DNA of 64,000 nucleotides from Candidatus Anammoxibacter sp. (GCA_021777105.1 JAIQZQ010000004.1:34451-98450), one strand, 5' to 3'. Counted from the first letter of the stretch, positions 37,583 through 46,570 are shown. Made by a program: numbers and translations. Notes: generated by a model not told the origin, from the letters alone.

Positions 37583-38158
37583 ATGGATATATTTATAATA
37601 TTTTTTTCGTCAATATTTGTTAACAATCTTGCGTTAACTTACTTTTTAGGCATGTGTCCATTTATCTCTGTCTCAGGCGACTTAAAGACGGCGTTCGGCA
37701 TGGGTATGGCGGTAACGTTTGTAATTACGCTTACAGCCGCTTTAAACTGGCTCGTTTTCCATTTTCTGTTGGTTCCGTTTGACGTTGAGTATTTGCAATA
37801 TGTGACATTTATAATTGTAATTGCCGCTACCGTGCAAATCGTAGAGTTGGTTATTGAGCGTTTTTCGCCTGTTTTGTACATAAATTTAGGCGTTTTTCTG
37901 CCGCTAATTACCGTAAATTGCGCCATACTGGGTTTGTCCCTGTTTATGATTGTGCGTGAATACTCATTTGCGCAAAGCGTCGTCTTCGGCTTTGGCGGTG
38001 GGATAGGTTGGCTGGTTGCCATAATGGCAATGGCCGGCATCAGGACAAGACTCAGGTTTTCAAACGTGCCTGAAGCGTTGCAAGGCCCGGGCATCACCAT
38101 GATTATTACCGGCATAATGGCTCTTGGTTTCATGGGTTTTGCCGGCATGGGCAGTTGA
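37583..38158 (+). CDS. nqrE: Na+-NQR subunit E
   Basis: A 191-residue integral membrane protein with six helices and the segments FVNNLALTYFLGMCPFISVS and VNCAILGLSLFM, which carry the conserved Cys residues for the shared intramembrane iron site. It pairs with NqrD. It starts 57 bases after nqrD and is followed by nqrF, the normal order. The RnfA homologue would look similar, but the neighbouring nqrF gives the assignment. Confidence 0.95.
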   Translation: MDIFIIFFSSIFVNNLALTYFLGMCPFISVSGDLKTAFGMGMAVTFVITLTAALNWLVFHFLLVPFDVEYLQYVTFIIVIAATVQIVELVIERFSPVLYINLGVFLPLITVNCAILGLSLFMIVREYSFAQSVVFGFGGGIGWLVAIMAMAGIRTRLRFSNVPEALQGPGITMIITGIMALGFMGFAGMGS

Positions 38159-38208
38159 TAGAATAATTTAGAAACAAATATATACCTAACTTTTTACTTT
38201 TATCTTTT

Positions 38209-39291
38209 ATGTTATACGCGAATCCTTTAATAGTTTTAATAGGCGTTGCAGGTGTGCTTGGCATCATACTAGCCCTGGCGGACCACTTTTTTGCAAACTA
38301 TGGCGATTGCAAAGTAAAGATAAACAATGATGAAGAGCTGACCGTCAAAGGCGGCAACACGCTTCTTGCCGGTTTGCTGGACAACAAGATCTTTCTGCCG
38401 TCTGCCTGTGGCGGCAGAGCAACCTGCGGTTTTTGCAAATGCGGCGTTAAAAGCGGAGGCGGCGCGGTGCTGCCTACGGAACTGCCGTTCTTGTCAAAAC
38501 AGGAAATTAAGCAGGATATCAGAATGGCGTGTCAGATAAAAGTGCGCTCCGATGTTGATATAACCGTTCCCGAATTCCTTTTGTCTGTTCAGGAGTTTAA
38601 GACCGTTGTCTCAAAAATAAAGGATTTAACACATGATATTAAGGCCGTGGAGATGAAACTTACCGATCCCACAACCATATCGTTTAAACCGGGACAATAT
38701 GTCCAGTTCCAGATCCCAGGCACATCCGAGTACAGGGCTTACTCCGTAGCGTCCCAACCAAGCTTGCATGACCGGGTTGAACTTATTACAAGGCTTGTGC
38801 CGGAGGGTGTTTGCACCACTTACATACACAATATTCTTGAAGAAGGCGATGAAACAACGCTTACAGGTCCTTATGGAGAGTTTTTCCTGCAGGAGGATTC
38901 CGATAAAGAGATAGTGTGCATCGCCGGCGGATCAGGCCTCGCCCCAATCAAATCAATAGTCTACCACATGTTTGAAAAAGGCACAGATCGCAAGATAACA
39001 TTCTTTTTCGGCGCAAGAGAGGTTAAAGACCTCTATTTTAGAGAAGAGTTTGAAAGGATAGACAGAGAACATGAGAATTTTAGATACGTCCCGGCTGTTT
39101 CAAGCCCTTCCGCGTCAGACAACTGGACCGGCGAAACAGGATTTGTGCATCTCCTACTGGATAAATATCTCGATAAAGATACCGAAAAAGAGGCATACCT
39201 CTGCGGCCCTCCCATAATGATCGACTCGTCGGTTGACCTCCTTTACGGTTTAGGCGTAAAAGAAAAAGATGTCTATTTTGACAAATTTTAA
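38209..39291 (+). CDS. nqrF: Na+-NQR NADH-binding subunit F
   Basis: A 360-residue protein with an N-terminal membrane helix, a plant-type [2Fe-2S] domain with Cys ligands in SACGGRATCGFC and RMACQ, an FAD-binding part (YRAYSVASQ) and an NADH-binding part (GGSGLAPIKS, YLCGPPIMID). It takes hydride from NADH and starts the electron route to quinone. Its presence shows that the operon is of the NQR type and not Rnf, even though the first subunit resembles RnfC. It is the last gene of the operon. Confidence 0.95.
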   Translation: MLYANPLIVLIGVAGVLGIILALADHFFANYGDCKVKINNDEELTVKGGNTLLAGLLDNKIFLPSACGGRATCGFCKCGVKSGGGAVLPTELPFLSKQEIKQDIRMACQIKVRSDVDITVPEFLLSVQEFKTVVSKIKDLTHDIKAVEMKLTDPTTISFKPGQYVQFQIPGTSEYRAYSVASQPSLHDRVELITRLVPEGVCTTYIHNILEEGDETTLTGPYGEFFLQEDSDKEIVCIAGGSGLAPIKSIVYHMFEKGTDRKITFFFGAREVKDLYFREEFERIDREHENFRYVPAVSSPSASDNWTGETGFVHLLLDKYLDKDTEKEAYLCGPPIMIDSSVDLLYGLGVKEKDVYFDKF

Positions 39292-39367
39292 ATGGCATTG
39301 GAAATTCAGGTTAAAGTGACAATCTAAAAAATATGGGTTATTATTTTAGGTGTTTTAGGAGAAAAAA

Positions 39368-39820
39368 ATGATTAAAGAAGGCGATAAAGCTCCAAATTTT
39401 ACAGTTGCCTCGGATAGCGGTGAAACGATTTCTCTAAAGGATTTTAAGGGAAAGAGTATTGTTATCTATTTTTATCCAAAGGATAATACGCCTGGTTGCT
39501 CTAATGAAGCGCAGGATTTTAGAGACAATATTGATAAATTTGAAGAAAAAGACGCGGTTATTCTTGGCGTTAGCAAGGATTCCGTTGAATCGCACGTAAA
39601 GTTTAAGGATAAATTTGACCTGCCTTTCGCGCTTTTAAGCGATGAAAGCGGCGAAATGTGCGAATCATACGGAGTTTGGCAGGAAAAGACCATGTGCGGT
39701 AAAACGAAGATGGGTATTGTTCGTTCAACATTTGTAATTGATCCCGCCGGCAAAATAAAAAAAATCTTTTCAAAAGTTAAGGTCAAAGGCCACGTTGAGA
39801 AAGTTCTGGAAGAACTTTAG
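39368..39820 (+). CDS. bcp: Bcp/PrxQ-type peroxiredoxin
   Basis: A 150-residue thioredoxin-fold peroxidase. The peroxidatic Cys44 is in the NTPGC motif, with the conserved Arg in RSTFVIDP downstream. The resolving Cys expected five residues later in PrxQ (CxxxxC) is Gln here, so it would work as a 1-Cys type or use another Cys, such as the one in GEMCESYG or TMCGKTK. It reduces peroxides with thioredoxin or another thiol. GGAG lies just upstream of the start at 39357-39360. Confidence 0.9.
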   Translation: MIKEGDKAPNFTVASDSGETISLKDFKGKSIVIYFYPKDNTPGCSNEAQDFRDNIDKFEEKDAVILGVSKDSVESHVKFKDKFDLPFALLSDESGEMCESYGVWQEKTMCGKTKMGIVRSTFVIDPAGKIKKIFSKVKVKGHVEKVLEEL

Positions 39821-39844
39821 CGGGAAATCATATTATTTCCCGCT
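39819..39844 (+). terminator. Hairpin overlapping the peroxiredoxin stop codon
   Basis: Arms AGCGGGAAAT (39819-39828) and ATTTCCCGCT (39835-39844), a perfect 10-bp stem with a 6-base loop. The left arm includes the last two bases of the stop codon. No long T run follows, so termination is probable but not certain. Confidence 0.5.
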
Positions 39845-40124
39845 TCCTATTCAACTTTGGATTCATTTAAGGGTATAAAAAACAGCAACATCCTCGCCGC
39901 AAACTAATCATTCCACACATCTTTTCGTTCTAGAGTAAGCAACAGCAAATGACATCCCCCCTAAAAAGAGAGGGGATAAAGTGGTGTTTTTCCATTTTGA
40001 CATGTCACATCTCCGTATCCCCATCTGTTTTCCATGCGAATTCCACCCCCTCCAATTTGCCAAGTAATTATATGTGAGGTAGAATTTTAATAGAAGCAAT
40101 GTATTAAAAACTTCTAATATGGCG

Positions 40125-40224
40125 GGGCAAACCTTGTGTTTGCCCCATACATTTTTGGTGTATAAATGAAAACTGAGCAGCTTGTCTGCTCTAGTGAGAA
40201 TTATCCTCGGAGGGGATAATAATT
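40125..40224 (+). promoter_or_regulatory. Three consecutive hairpins upstream of citrate synthase
   Basis: Hairpin one has perfect 9-bp arms GGGGCAAAC/GTTTGCCCC (40125-40147) with loop CTTGT. Hairpin two has 6-bp arms GAGCAG/CTGCTC (40176-40192), also with loop CTTGT. Hairpin three has arms ATTATCC (40201-40207) and GGATAAT (40215-40221). They lie within about 140 bases of the gene start at 40261. They may form an attenuator-type leader or be unrelated repeats; no known riboswitch was recognised. Confidence 0.4.
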
Positions 40225-40260
40225 ACAAAGGGATATTGCCAACTATTAAAGGAGGTTAAA

Positions 40261-41391
40261 ATGGATGCTGAAAAGTCAATAGCGGCAGGGTTAGAGGGTA
40301 TAGTTGCCGGCAGATCGTCAATTTGCGAGGTGGATGAGGAACGATCCGAACTATACTATTATGGGTATTCTATTGCGGAATTAGCTGAAAAATCTACTTT
40401 TGAAGAGGTTGCGTACCTTTTGTTGTACGGCAAACTGCCGGCCAAAGCGGAGTTGACGTCATTTTGTGAGAAATTGGAACAAGAAATGGAGGTTCCTGAT
40501 GAGGTTTACGATGTGATAAAACTGCTCCCGCGTCGCACAGACCCAATGGACGCCTTAAAGATCGCTATTGGCGTTTTACATACAGTCGATCCCGACTCCG
40601 CATCAAATGAAAATGACGCAAATATACGTAAATCCATGCGTCTTATTGCCAGGATTCCAGCCATAATCGCCAATCACTACCGTTACGCCCATAGCGAGTC
40701 CACTGTAAAACCAAAACCCGGCCTCTCAATTGCCGCCAACTTTCTTTACATGCTCAGGGGAAGCGAGCCGGGCGGTTTTGAGTCAAACGTCCTGGATAAA
40801 TCATTAATACTTTACGCGGAACATGAGTTCAACGCTTCAACTTTTGCCGCCCGTGTTATTGCTTCAACCTTGTCCGATTTGCATTCAGCTGTCATTGCCG
40901 CAATTGCCGCGTTAAAAGGTCCATTGCACGGCGGCGCCAATGAAAGGGTTATGGAAATGTTGCTTGAAATTGGCTCCACTGAAAATGTTGAACCATGGAT
41001 ATCAAACGCATTGTCCAATAAAACGAGGATAATGGGATTTGGCCACAGAGTCTATAAAAAAGCCGACCCGCGCAGTCCTGTTATTAAAGGTTTGGCAAAA
41101 GAGTTGAGTAAAAAGGGGGGCGATGACAAGTGGTATGAAATGTCTGAAAAGATTGAAAAGATAATGAATGATGAAAAAGGCCTTCACGCTAATCTCGACT
41201 TCTATTCATCTTCCGCTTATTACCTTTTAAAAATGCCGGTGTCTATTTACACCCCTGTGTTTGTCGCTTCAAGGGTTACAGGTTGGGTCGCGCATATAAT
41301 GGAACAGTATAACGATAACAGGCTAATAAGGCCAAGGTCTGAATACATCGGGCCTGAAAGAAAGGCTTTTGTGCCAATTAACGACAGATAA
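40261..41391 (+). CDS. gltA: Citrate synthase (citrate/2-methylcitrate synthase family)
   Basis: A 376-residue short-form (type I-like) citrate synthase preceded by AAAGGAGG (40248-40255). The catalytic residues are seen as His in LHGGANE (~223), His in GFGHRVYK (~261) and Asp in LHANLDFYS (~311). It condenses acetyl-CoA and oxaloacetate to citrate. 2-Methylcitrate synthase has the same motifs and cannot be excluded. Upstream are three hairpins (40125-40221), and downstream are the 2-oxoacid:ferredoxin oxidoreductase genes, so the region links acetyl-CoA formation with entry to the TCA cycle. Confidence 0.9.
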   Translation: MDAEKSIAAGLEGIVAGRSSICEVDEERSELYYYGYSIAELAEKSTFEEVAYLLLYGKLPAKAELTSFCEKLEQEMEVPDEVYDVIKLLPRRTDPMDALKIAIGVLHTVDPDSASNENDANIRKSMRLIARIPAIIANHYRYAHSESTVKPKPGLSIAANFLYMLRGSEPGGFESNVLDKSLILYAEHEFNASTFAARVIASTLSDLHSAVIAAIAALKGPLHGGANERVMEMLLEIGSTENVEPWISNALSNKTRIMGFGHRVYKKADPRSPVIKGLAKELSKKGGDDKWYEMSEKIEKIMNDEKGLHANLDFYSSSAYYLLKMPVSIYTPVFVASRVTGWVAHIMEQYNDNRLIRPRSEYIGPERKAFVPINDR

Positions 41392-41426
41392 TATCTAAAT
41401 TTAACGATCTAAAATTAATATAAATA

Positions 41427-41483
41427 GTGGCGCAGGTATCCTTGCCTGTGTTTCAACTGATCACAGGCAGGGTGACTGTGCCG
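41427..41483 (+). repeat. REP-like palindrome, family 1, copy 1
   Basis: Inner arms TGCCTGTG (41443-41450) and CACAGGCA (41462-41469), and outer arms GGCGCAG and CTGTGCC with one G:T pair. It matches the element at 50286-50343 and a half copy near 44882. It lies between citrate synthase and the oxidoreductase genes. Confidence 0.75.
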
Positions 41484-41561
41484 TTTTAGTTGTTAGTTAA
41501 TTTAAGCGTTACGCATAATGTGTCATGCCAAACGCAACTAATATTTTCACGGAAAATCATT

Positions 41562-42512
41562 ATGCACCGTATCAGATTTCATGGGCGCGGCGGCCAGGGC
41601 ATGAAAACCGCAAGCCGCATTTTAGGCTCCGCGTTTTTTTTAGAGGGTTTCGAGGTTCAGGACGCGCCGCGTTATGGGGCCGAACGCAGGGGGGCTCCTA
41701 TTTTCGCGTACGTCCGTGCGTCAAAAAAGCCTGTTTATGAGCGTGGAATTATTGATAATCCTGATCTCATTATTGTTGCGGACGACTCCCTTGTGCCTAT
41801 TCCCGTCGCTAATGTTTTGGCAGGCGTAAAACCATGGTCCACGATACTCATTAACAGTTCCGAATCATCAGACACCTGGCGCAAAAGGCTCAATGTGTCA
41901 TGCAATATAATTTCACTTCCTATTATTGATAATAATGGCGACAACGGTTCCCTGGTTCGCCAATACATTGGCGTGGCTTGCGCGGGAGCGGGCGCTAAAC
42001 TGCTCGGCGCAATATCAGCCGCAACGTTGGAGCAGGCAATTAAACAGGAGCTGTCGCGTCTTGGCGATAATATTGTGAGTGAAAATATAGACAAAGCCTT
42101 GACCTCTTATGAAATGGCGGCAAAAGAGACCGATGTTATAGTTGCGGAAGGCGAGGAGATCTCCGCTGTAAATTATAACAAACCAGACTGGATTGAGCTT
42201 CCATTTGAAAAGGCCCGCTTTTCCGCTCCGATTATTCACGCCGGTTTAACCAGCTCTAAAGTTAAAACCGGTCTTTGGCGCACAATGCGGCCTGTTATTG
42301 ATCATGAACATTGCAACCATTGCTGGTGGTTGTGCGGCTGTTTTTGCCCAGACGGCGCTATTAATATAAAGGACAACTCGCCGCAAATTGATTACGACCA
42401 TTGTAAAGGCTGCATGATTTGCCTTGCCCAGTGCCCGCCTCACGCCATTCAGGCTGTTTCTGAATCTGAAGCTCTTAAAAATGAATCGGGAGGAGCTTGC
42501 GATGACACATAA
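41562..42512 (+). CDS. porG: Pyruvate/2-oxoacid:ferredoxin oxidoreductase, gamma-delta fusion
   Basis: Start ATG 41562 is preferred over an in-frame TTG at 41490 because the upstream 24 codons show no conserved features. The ~316-residue product has a gamma-type domain (RFHGRGGQGMKTASRILGSA) in the first ~190 residues and a delta-type ferredoxin domain with two [4Fe-4S] motifs at the C-terminus (HCNHCWWLCGCFCP and HCKGCMICLAQCP). Gamma and delta are separate genes in many species and are fused here. With the alpha and beta genes it forms an enzyme that oxidises a 2-oxoacid with CoA to acyl-CoA and reduced ferredoxin, or runs in reverse. Confidence 0.9.
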   Translation: MHRIRFHGRGGQGMKTASRILGSAFFLEGFEVQDAPRYGAERRGAPIFAYVRASKKPVYERGIIDNPDLIIVADDSLVPIPVANVLAGVKPWSTILINSSESSDTWRKRLNVSCNIISLPIIDNNGDNGSLVRQYIGVACAGAGAKLLGAISAATLEQAIKQELSRLGDNIVSENIDKALTSYEMAAKETDVIVAEGEEISAVNYNKPDWIELPFEKARFSAPIIHAGLTSSKVKTGLWRTMRPVIDHEHCNHCWWLCGCFCPDGAINIKDNSPQIDYDHCKGCMICLAQCPPHAIQAVSESEALKNESGGACDDT

Positions 42513-43749
42513 ACTTTTAACAGGCAATGCGGCCGCGGCATGGGCCGCGCGTTTGGCCGGAGCCGAATATGTGCCGGCTTTTCCCATAACTCCTCAGACG
42601 GAAATAATTGAAACCCTTTCCCGATGGATAGACGCCGGCGAAATGGATTGCAAAATGACGATGCTTGAGTCAGAACACTCAATGGTTTCGGCCGCCGGGG
42701 CTGCGGCGGCAACCGGCGTTCGCGTGTTTACAGCCACCTCAAGCCAGGGTTTGTTATACGCCATTGAGATGCTATACACCGTGGCCGGTTGGAGGGCTCC
42801 GTTTGTTATGGTCAATGTTTCGCGCGGCATAGCATCCCCGATTACTCTGGAGCCCGACCACAACGATATATTGGCGGCGCGCGATTGCGGTATTTTGCAG
42901 ATACATTGCTCAACATGCCAGGAGGCGCTGGATTTAGGGTTAATTGCCTACAAACTGGCAGAACATGAGCGTGTGCGGTTGCCGGTAATTGTGAATCAGG
43001 ACGGCTTTTATCTCTCATTTACCCGCGAACCTGTTGAATTGCCGGACCATGAAAAATGCCGCGAATTTGTCGGTGTTTTTGACGCTGAAAACGTCTGCTT
43101 TAAGGCCGGCGAGCCTCAAAGCCATGGCATAGCCGTGTTCGGCGGCGCCCCATACTCATATTTTAGATATGAAACTCATCTGGCGGTTATGGAGGCTGTG
43201 TCTGTCTTTGATGAGATAACGGAACAGTTTGCAAATATCTTTGGCAGGAAATATGAGGCTATAGAAAACTATCGGGCGGATGACGCTGAGTTTGTGTTTG
43301 TAATGATGGGGTGTTATGCGACAAAAGCAAAGGACGCTGTAGACCGTTTGCGTGAAGCCGGCTGGAAAATTGGTTTGGTTCGGCCAATGTTGTTTAGACC
43401 GTTCCCTGCTGCCTGCTTTCGGAAATCTCTTGCCGGCAAAAAGGCCGTAGCTGTAATTGACCAGAACATATCAATGGGCAAAGGAGGCGTTCTGTTTGCT
43501 GAATTAACGTCTGAGCTTTATGGCCGGTCTGACGCGCCTCCGATTGTCGCGAGTTTTATTGGCGGGCTTGGCGGTCGCGATATCAGCCAGGAAGAGTTTT
43601 TTGAAATAGCCGAGCGCTTAAAAAAGGGCGTTGATGAAAACTGCGCGCCACCGCCGCGATTGTTGTACACGCAAAAAGAGTTGAGAGAGGTTCGACAATT
43701 GCAGGCTATTGCTCATGCTGAGCTTCAATCCGGAGGGCAAATGTTATGA
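42502..43749 (+). CDS. porA: Pyruvate/2-oxoacid:ferredoxin oxidoreductase alpha subunit
   Basis: Start ATG 42502 has GGGAGGAG at 42488-42495 and overlaps the gamma-delta stop by 11 bases; the upstream in-frame start at 42424 lies deep inside the previous gene. The ~415-residue product has the alpha-chain pattern: FPITPQTEIIE, MLESEHSMVSAAGAAAATG, TATSSQGLLYAIEML and the C-terminal VIDQNISMGKGG. It binds the substrate side of the TPP active site shared with the beta chain. The beta gene overlaps its last four bases. Confidence 0.9.
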   Translation: MTHKLLTGNAAAAWAARLAGAEYVPAFPITPQTEIIETLSRWIDAGEMDCKMTMLESEHSMVSAAGAAAATGVRVFTATSSQGLLYAIEMLYTVAGWRAPFVMVNVSRGIASPITLEPDHNDILAARDCGILQIHCSTCQEALDLGLIAYKLAEHERVRLPVIVNQDGFYLSFTREPVELPDHEKCREFVGVFDAENVCFKAGEPQSHGIAVFGGAPYSYFRYETHLAVMEAVSVFDEITEQFANIFGRKYEAIENYRADDAEFVFVMMGCYATKAKDAVDRLREAGWKIGLVRPMLFRPFPAACFRKSLAGKKAVAVIDQNISMGKGGVLFAELTSELYGRSDAPPIVASFIGGLGGRDISQEEFFEIAERLKKGVDENCAPPPRLLYTQKELREVRQLQAIAHAELQSGGQML

Positions 43750-44663
43750 CGGACACTGCATTTAAAAGGATGAAGGATCTGCCTTCAAGGCATCTTTTAG
43801 GCGCCGGCGCCCCAATGTGTTCGGGGTGCGGTGGACTTGAGGCGTTTCATGAGATATACGATATCCTTGGCGGCGACACCGTTTTTACAAACGCCGCGGG
43901 ATGCATGACCATGCTGTCTATATATCCGTTTACCGTGTTTCGAGGTTCGTGGCTTTACTCCGCCATGGCGTCTGCCCCGGCCGCTGCTCAGGGCATACGG
44001 GACGCGCTGGATATTCTTCTTGAAAAAAAGCGGATTAAGCCTGAAGAAGATTTGAATGTCGCCACATTAACCGGCGACGGCTCGGCAAGCGGCATAGGCC
44101 TATCATCAACTTCCGGCGCGATTGATCGCGGCCTTGATTTTTTATATTTGTGTTATGATAACGAAGGTTACGGCAACACCGGCCAGCAAACTTCCGGCGG
44201 AACTCCCCATGGCGCAAAAACAGCCACAAACACAGGCTCGATTGGATTTGAAGGATATAAAAAAGACCTTTTTTCAATCTGGACTGCGCACAGGCCTGCA
44301 TATGTGGCGACTGTTATAGGTTCAGAGCCTCTTGATCTTGCCCGGAAGATAGAGAAGATTAAAAGAAAGAAAGGCCCTAAATTGATTATCGCTTTTTCTC
44401 CGTGTCCAACAGGTTGGGGATACGATCCAAAGCTATCAGTAGATATTGGACGCCTGGCTGTTAGAACTGGCGTATGGCCGCTTAAAGAGTATGAAGACGG
44501 CAAAATTACACACACCAAAGTTCCTGAAAATCGTAAACCAATTGAAGAGTACCTAAAACTTCAAAAACGTTTTGCCCACCTTTTCAAACCCTGCCGTAAT
44601 GATAAATTAATAAGTGAAAAACAAGCGGCGATTGACCAATATTGGCAAAATATTGAAAAATAA
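43746..44663 (+). CDS. porB: Pyruvate/2-oxoacid:ferredoxin oxidoreductase beta subunit
   Basis: A 305-residue TPP-binding subunit. MCSGCGG and AAGCMTM carry the conserved Cys residues for its [4Fe-4S] cluster, and TGDGSASGIGLSS is the TPP/Mg motif. Its start overlaps porA by four bases (ATGA), so the genes are translationally coupled. The complex generates low-potential ferredoxin, which could feed the Nqr/Rnf-like complex encoded about 5 kb upstream. Pyruvate is the likeliest substrate, but other 2-oxoacids fit. It is followed by a long gene-free region. Confidence 0.9.
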   Translation: MTDTAFKRMKDLPSRHLLGAGAPMCSGCGGLEAFHEIYDILGGDTVFTNAAGCMTMLSIYPFTVFRGSWLYSAMASAPAAAQGIRDALDILLEKKRIKPEEDLNVATLTGDGSASGIGLSSTSGAIDRGLDFLYLCYDNEGYGNTGQQTSGGTPHGAKTATNTGSIGFEGYKKDLFSIWTAHRPAYVATVIGSEPLDLARKIEKIKRKKGPKLIIAFSPCPTGWGYDPKLSVDIGRLAVRTGVWPLKEYEDGKITHTKVPENRKPIEEYLKLQKRFAHLFKPCRNDKLISEKQAAIDQYWQNIEK

Positions 44664-44701
44664 TGATCAGTTAAACCTCCTAAAGCTGTTAAATAAAATA
44701 A

Positions 44702-44747
44702 TACCTAAATAGTGCAGTATTAAATTTAAAATCGCACTATTTAGGTA
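44702..44747. repeat. 14-bp perfect inverted repeat
   Basis: Arms TACCTAAATAGTGC (44702-44715) and GCACTATTTAGGTA (44734-44747) with an 18-base AT-rich spacer, 38 bases after the porB stop. It may act as a terminator for the por operon. Confidence 0.6.
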
Positions 44748-44809
44748 ATATGGAAACGGCTGCTATGCTTAGAAACGCTTGTTTTTTGAAAACAGGGTTT
44801 CTCCTTTCC

Positions 44810-44833
44810 GGCTCAAGGCTTGTTCCTTGAGCC
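44810..44833. repeat. Hairpin with CTTGT loop
   Basis: Perfect 9-bp arms GGCTCAAGG (44810-44818) and CCTTGAGCC (44825-44833) with loop CTTGTT. It shares the CTTGT loop with the two hairpins at 40125-40147 and 40176-40192. Confidence 0.6.
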
Positions 44834-44881
44834 AACGCGACTGTTAAAAATAGATAGAAGTTTAAAATTTTATTAATAAAT

Positions 44882-44900
44882 AGCGGCGCAGGCACCCTTT
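44882..44900 (+). repeat. REP-like family 1, half copy
   Basis: AGCGGCGCAGGCACCCTTT corresponds to the left half of the elements at 41427 and 50286. The right half is missing. Confidence 0.45.
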
Positions 44901-45795
44901 ACATGATTTGAAAATATTCATAACTATCAACCCTACAATAGTTTAAGGGCGATTGAATAAAAATTGCTCCATTTTGGAACAAAGAAGCCATTATTTGTTA
45001 TTTCTTGGCTTTTCTTTATTTTATATAGAAGTTTTGGTCAAAAAAATACCGATGTTGGACAAAATGGTTGAAACAGGCTTAAAAATAAAATCAATTCAGG
45101 TATTTTTGTTGTCTAAACGATAGTCGGTTTCAAATAAGTGGGATATGTTACCAAAACAAATTATTTGGCGCAAGTCGGGGGAAACACTACATGGGGTAGT
45201 AGGGGATTCCCCTACGTAGACGCATCAAATTTTGTAAGGTGTGGCTAACTTCATTAACAGCTATATGTTATGATGGGTTTTCATGTTAAATTTATTAAGA
45301 AAATATGCCGAAACTAAGTAGTTGTTAAACTTTTTGCATTAAAAAAAATTTTATTTTTTTTATTTTAAGAGATAATTTTTAAGCAGACAAATAATCAGGC
45401 TATTTGATTTGTAATGGATTGCCGGTTTGGTTCTGTTTTACGGTTACAATATATTTGGAATGCAAAAATTAAATAAAACCGGACATGCCAATACTGTTTG
45501 GCATAAGCCAAACCATTATGTAGCAACATGTTAGATGTGAATGAAATCAGGTGTAAAACGATAATTTAAAATATGTTAAAAAAAATAATTAAACATAATA
45601 AATTTGATTTGTTAGGTGTGATAAAAGGTGGGTAATTTTTTTTTCGTTAAAAATAGGGCTCCTACACAGTTTTTTCGTAGTTTGTAGGGGGGCTTTTGGA
45701 ACGGTGATTAAAAATAAATAGAATTAAAGCCTAGTCAAAGATATTTTGAAATTTTTTTGGTTTAAACTGTGTTTAGATGTTTACTCGTTTTTTAA

Positions 45796-46007
45796 GTGAC
45801 TAAAGTGATCTAAAGTTAAAAGTGACTAAAGTTTCGGTATTTTGTTTATTTTAAAACCATCGCCGCAGGCGGTGGTGAAGACGTATAAGTCAATCTTCCT
45901 AATAAAGCGCAATGGACGCTCCCAGAGCCAAACGTTTAACTCGCCACCAAAGGTGGCGAGTCTGGTATATATAAAAATATTCCGAAACTTTAGATCACTT
46001 TAGTCAC
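45796..46007. mobile_element. MITE-like element with 22-bp terminal inverted repeats
   Basis: Left end 45796-45817 (starts GTGACTAAAGTGATC) and right end 45986-46007 are perfect 22-bp inverted repeats, flanked on both sides by the direct repeat TTTAA (45791-45795 and 46008-46012), a candidate target duplication. Next to the left end a second, degenerate copy of the motif occurs (AAAAGTGACTAAAG), and TTTCGG pairs with CCGAAA near the right end. The interior holds two hairpins, CCATCGCC/GGCGGTGG and ACTCGCCACC/GGTGGCGAGT, and no open frame. Size and structure fit a non-autonomous transposable element. Confidence 0.75.
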
Positions 46008-46570
46008 TTTAATCTCGTAACCGTAATCCATTGATATATAAGACTTTCTACACATTCTGAGAGATAAATCCTCAGAATCACGGAGTAAGAATCTAAATTG
46101 AGCGATGCTTGTCACCTTCGCCTAACCCCTCCTATCAATGGCATTGGGATTAGGGGAGTGGGTATTTAAAATCGCTAAATTTAGGAGCTTACAACGACAA
46201 AAGACCAACATGTTGTCGCTAATTCCGTAAGTTGGTGTTATATTGCAGGTTACAACACGCTAAAAGCGTTTTTTTCAAACTTGCTTTAGAAAAAATTTAG
46301 TATCTTATTAGTGAAGTTTTGACAAATTTTGACAAGATATTTAAATGTGTAATCCTATTCAAGGATTAATTCGTTAAGTTTTAATGGTAACAGTGATCGC
46401 AAAACAAAAACGTTTTGAAGCAGTCTGCAAGACTGCTCCGGCTTTAAATATTGTTTTTTTTGCTTTTAATCTGTGAAATCTATTGTTGCTTTTTAATCTG
46501 TGAAATCTGTGGTTTATATTGCTTTTGCTTTTCCGGTTTACCCGGGTTAGGTCTTATAGAGATGAGGAGG

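Larger units (their letters stand above)
44664..46570. other. 1.9-kb gene-free, palindrome-rich region
   Basis: No convincing gene on either strand. It holds many inverted repeats: 14-bp arms at 44702-44747, a hairpin at 44810-44833, a REP half copy near 44882, GTAGGGG/CCCCTAC at 45199-45215, a terminator-like pair near 45652-45695, the MITE-like element at 45796-46007, ATTCTGAG/CTCAGAAT near 46056-46080, and a direct repeat of TTTAATCTGTGAAATCT near 46467-46511. It separates the oxidoreductase genes from the convergent nitroreductase gene. Confidence 0.7.

Noticed and set aside
36263-38158. Rnf complex instead of Nqr
   Set aside because: nqrF with [2Fe-2S], FAD and NADH sites follows nqrE, and no rnfB-like ferredoxin subunit is present; only the first subunit is RnfC-like.
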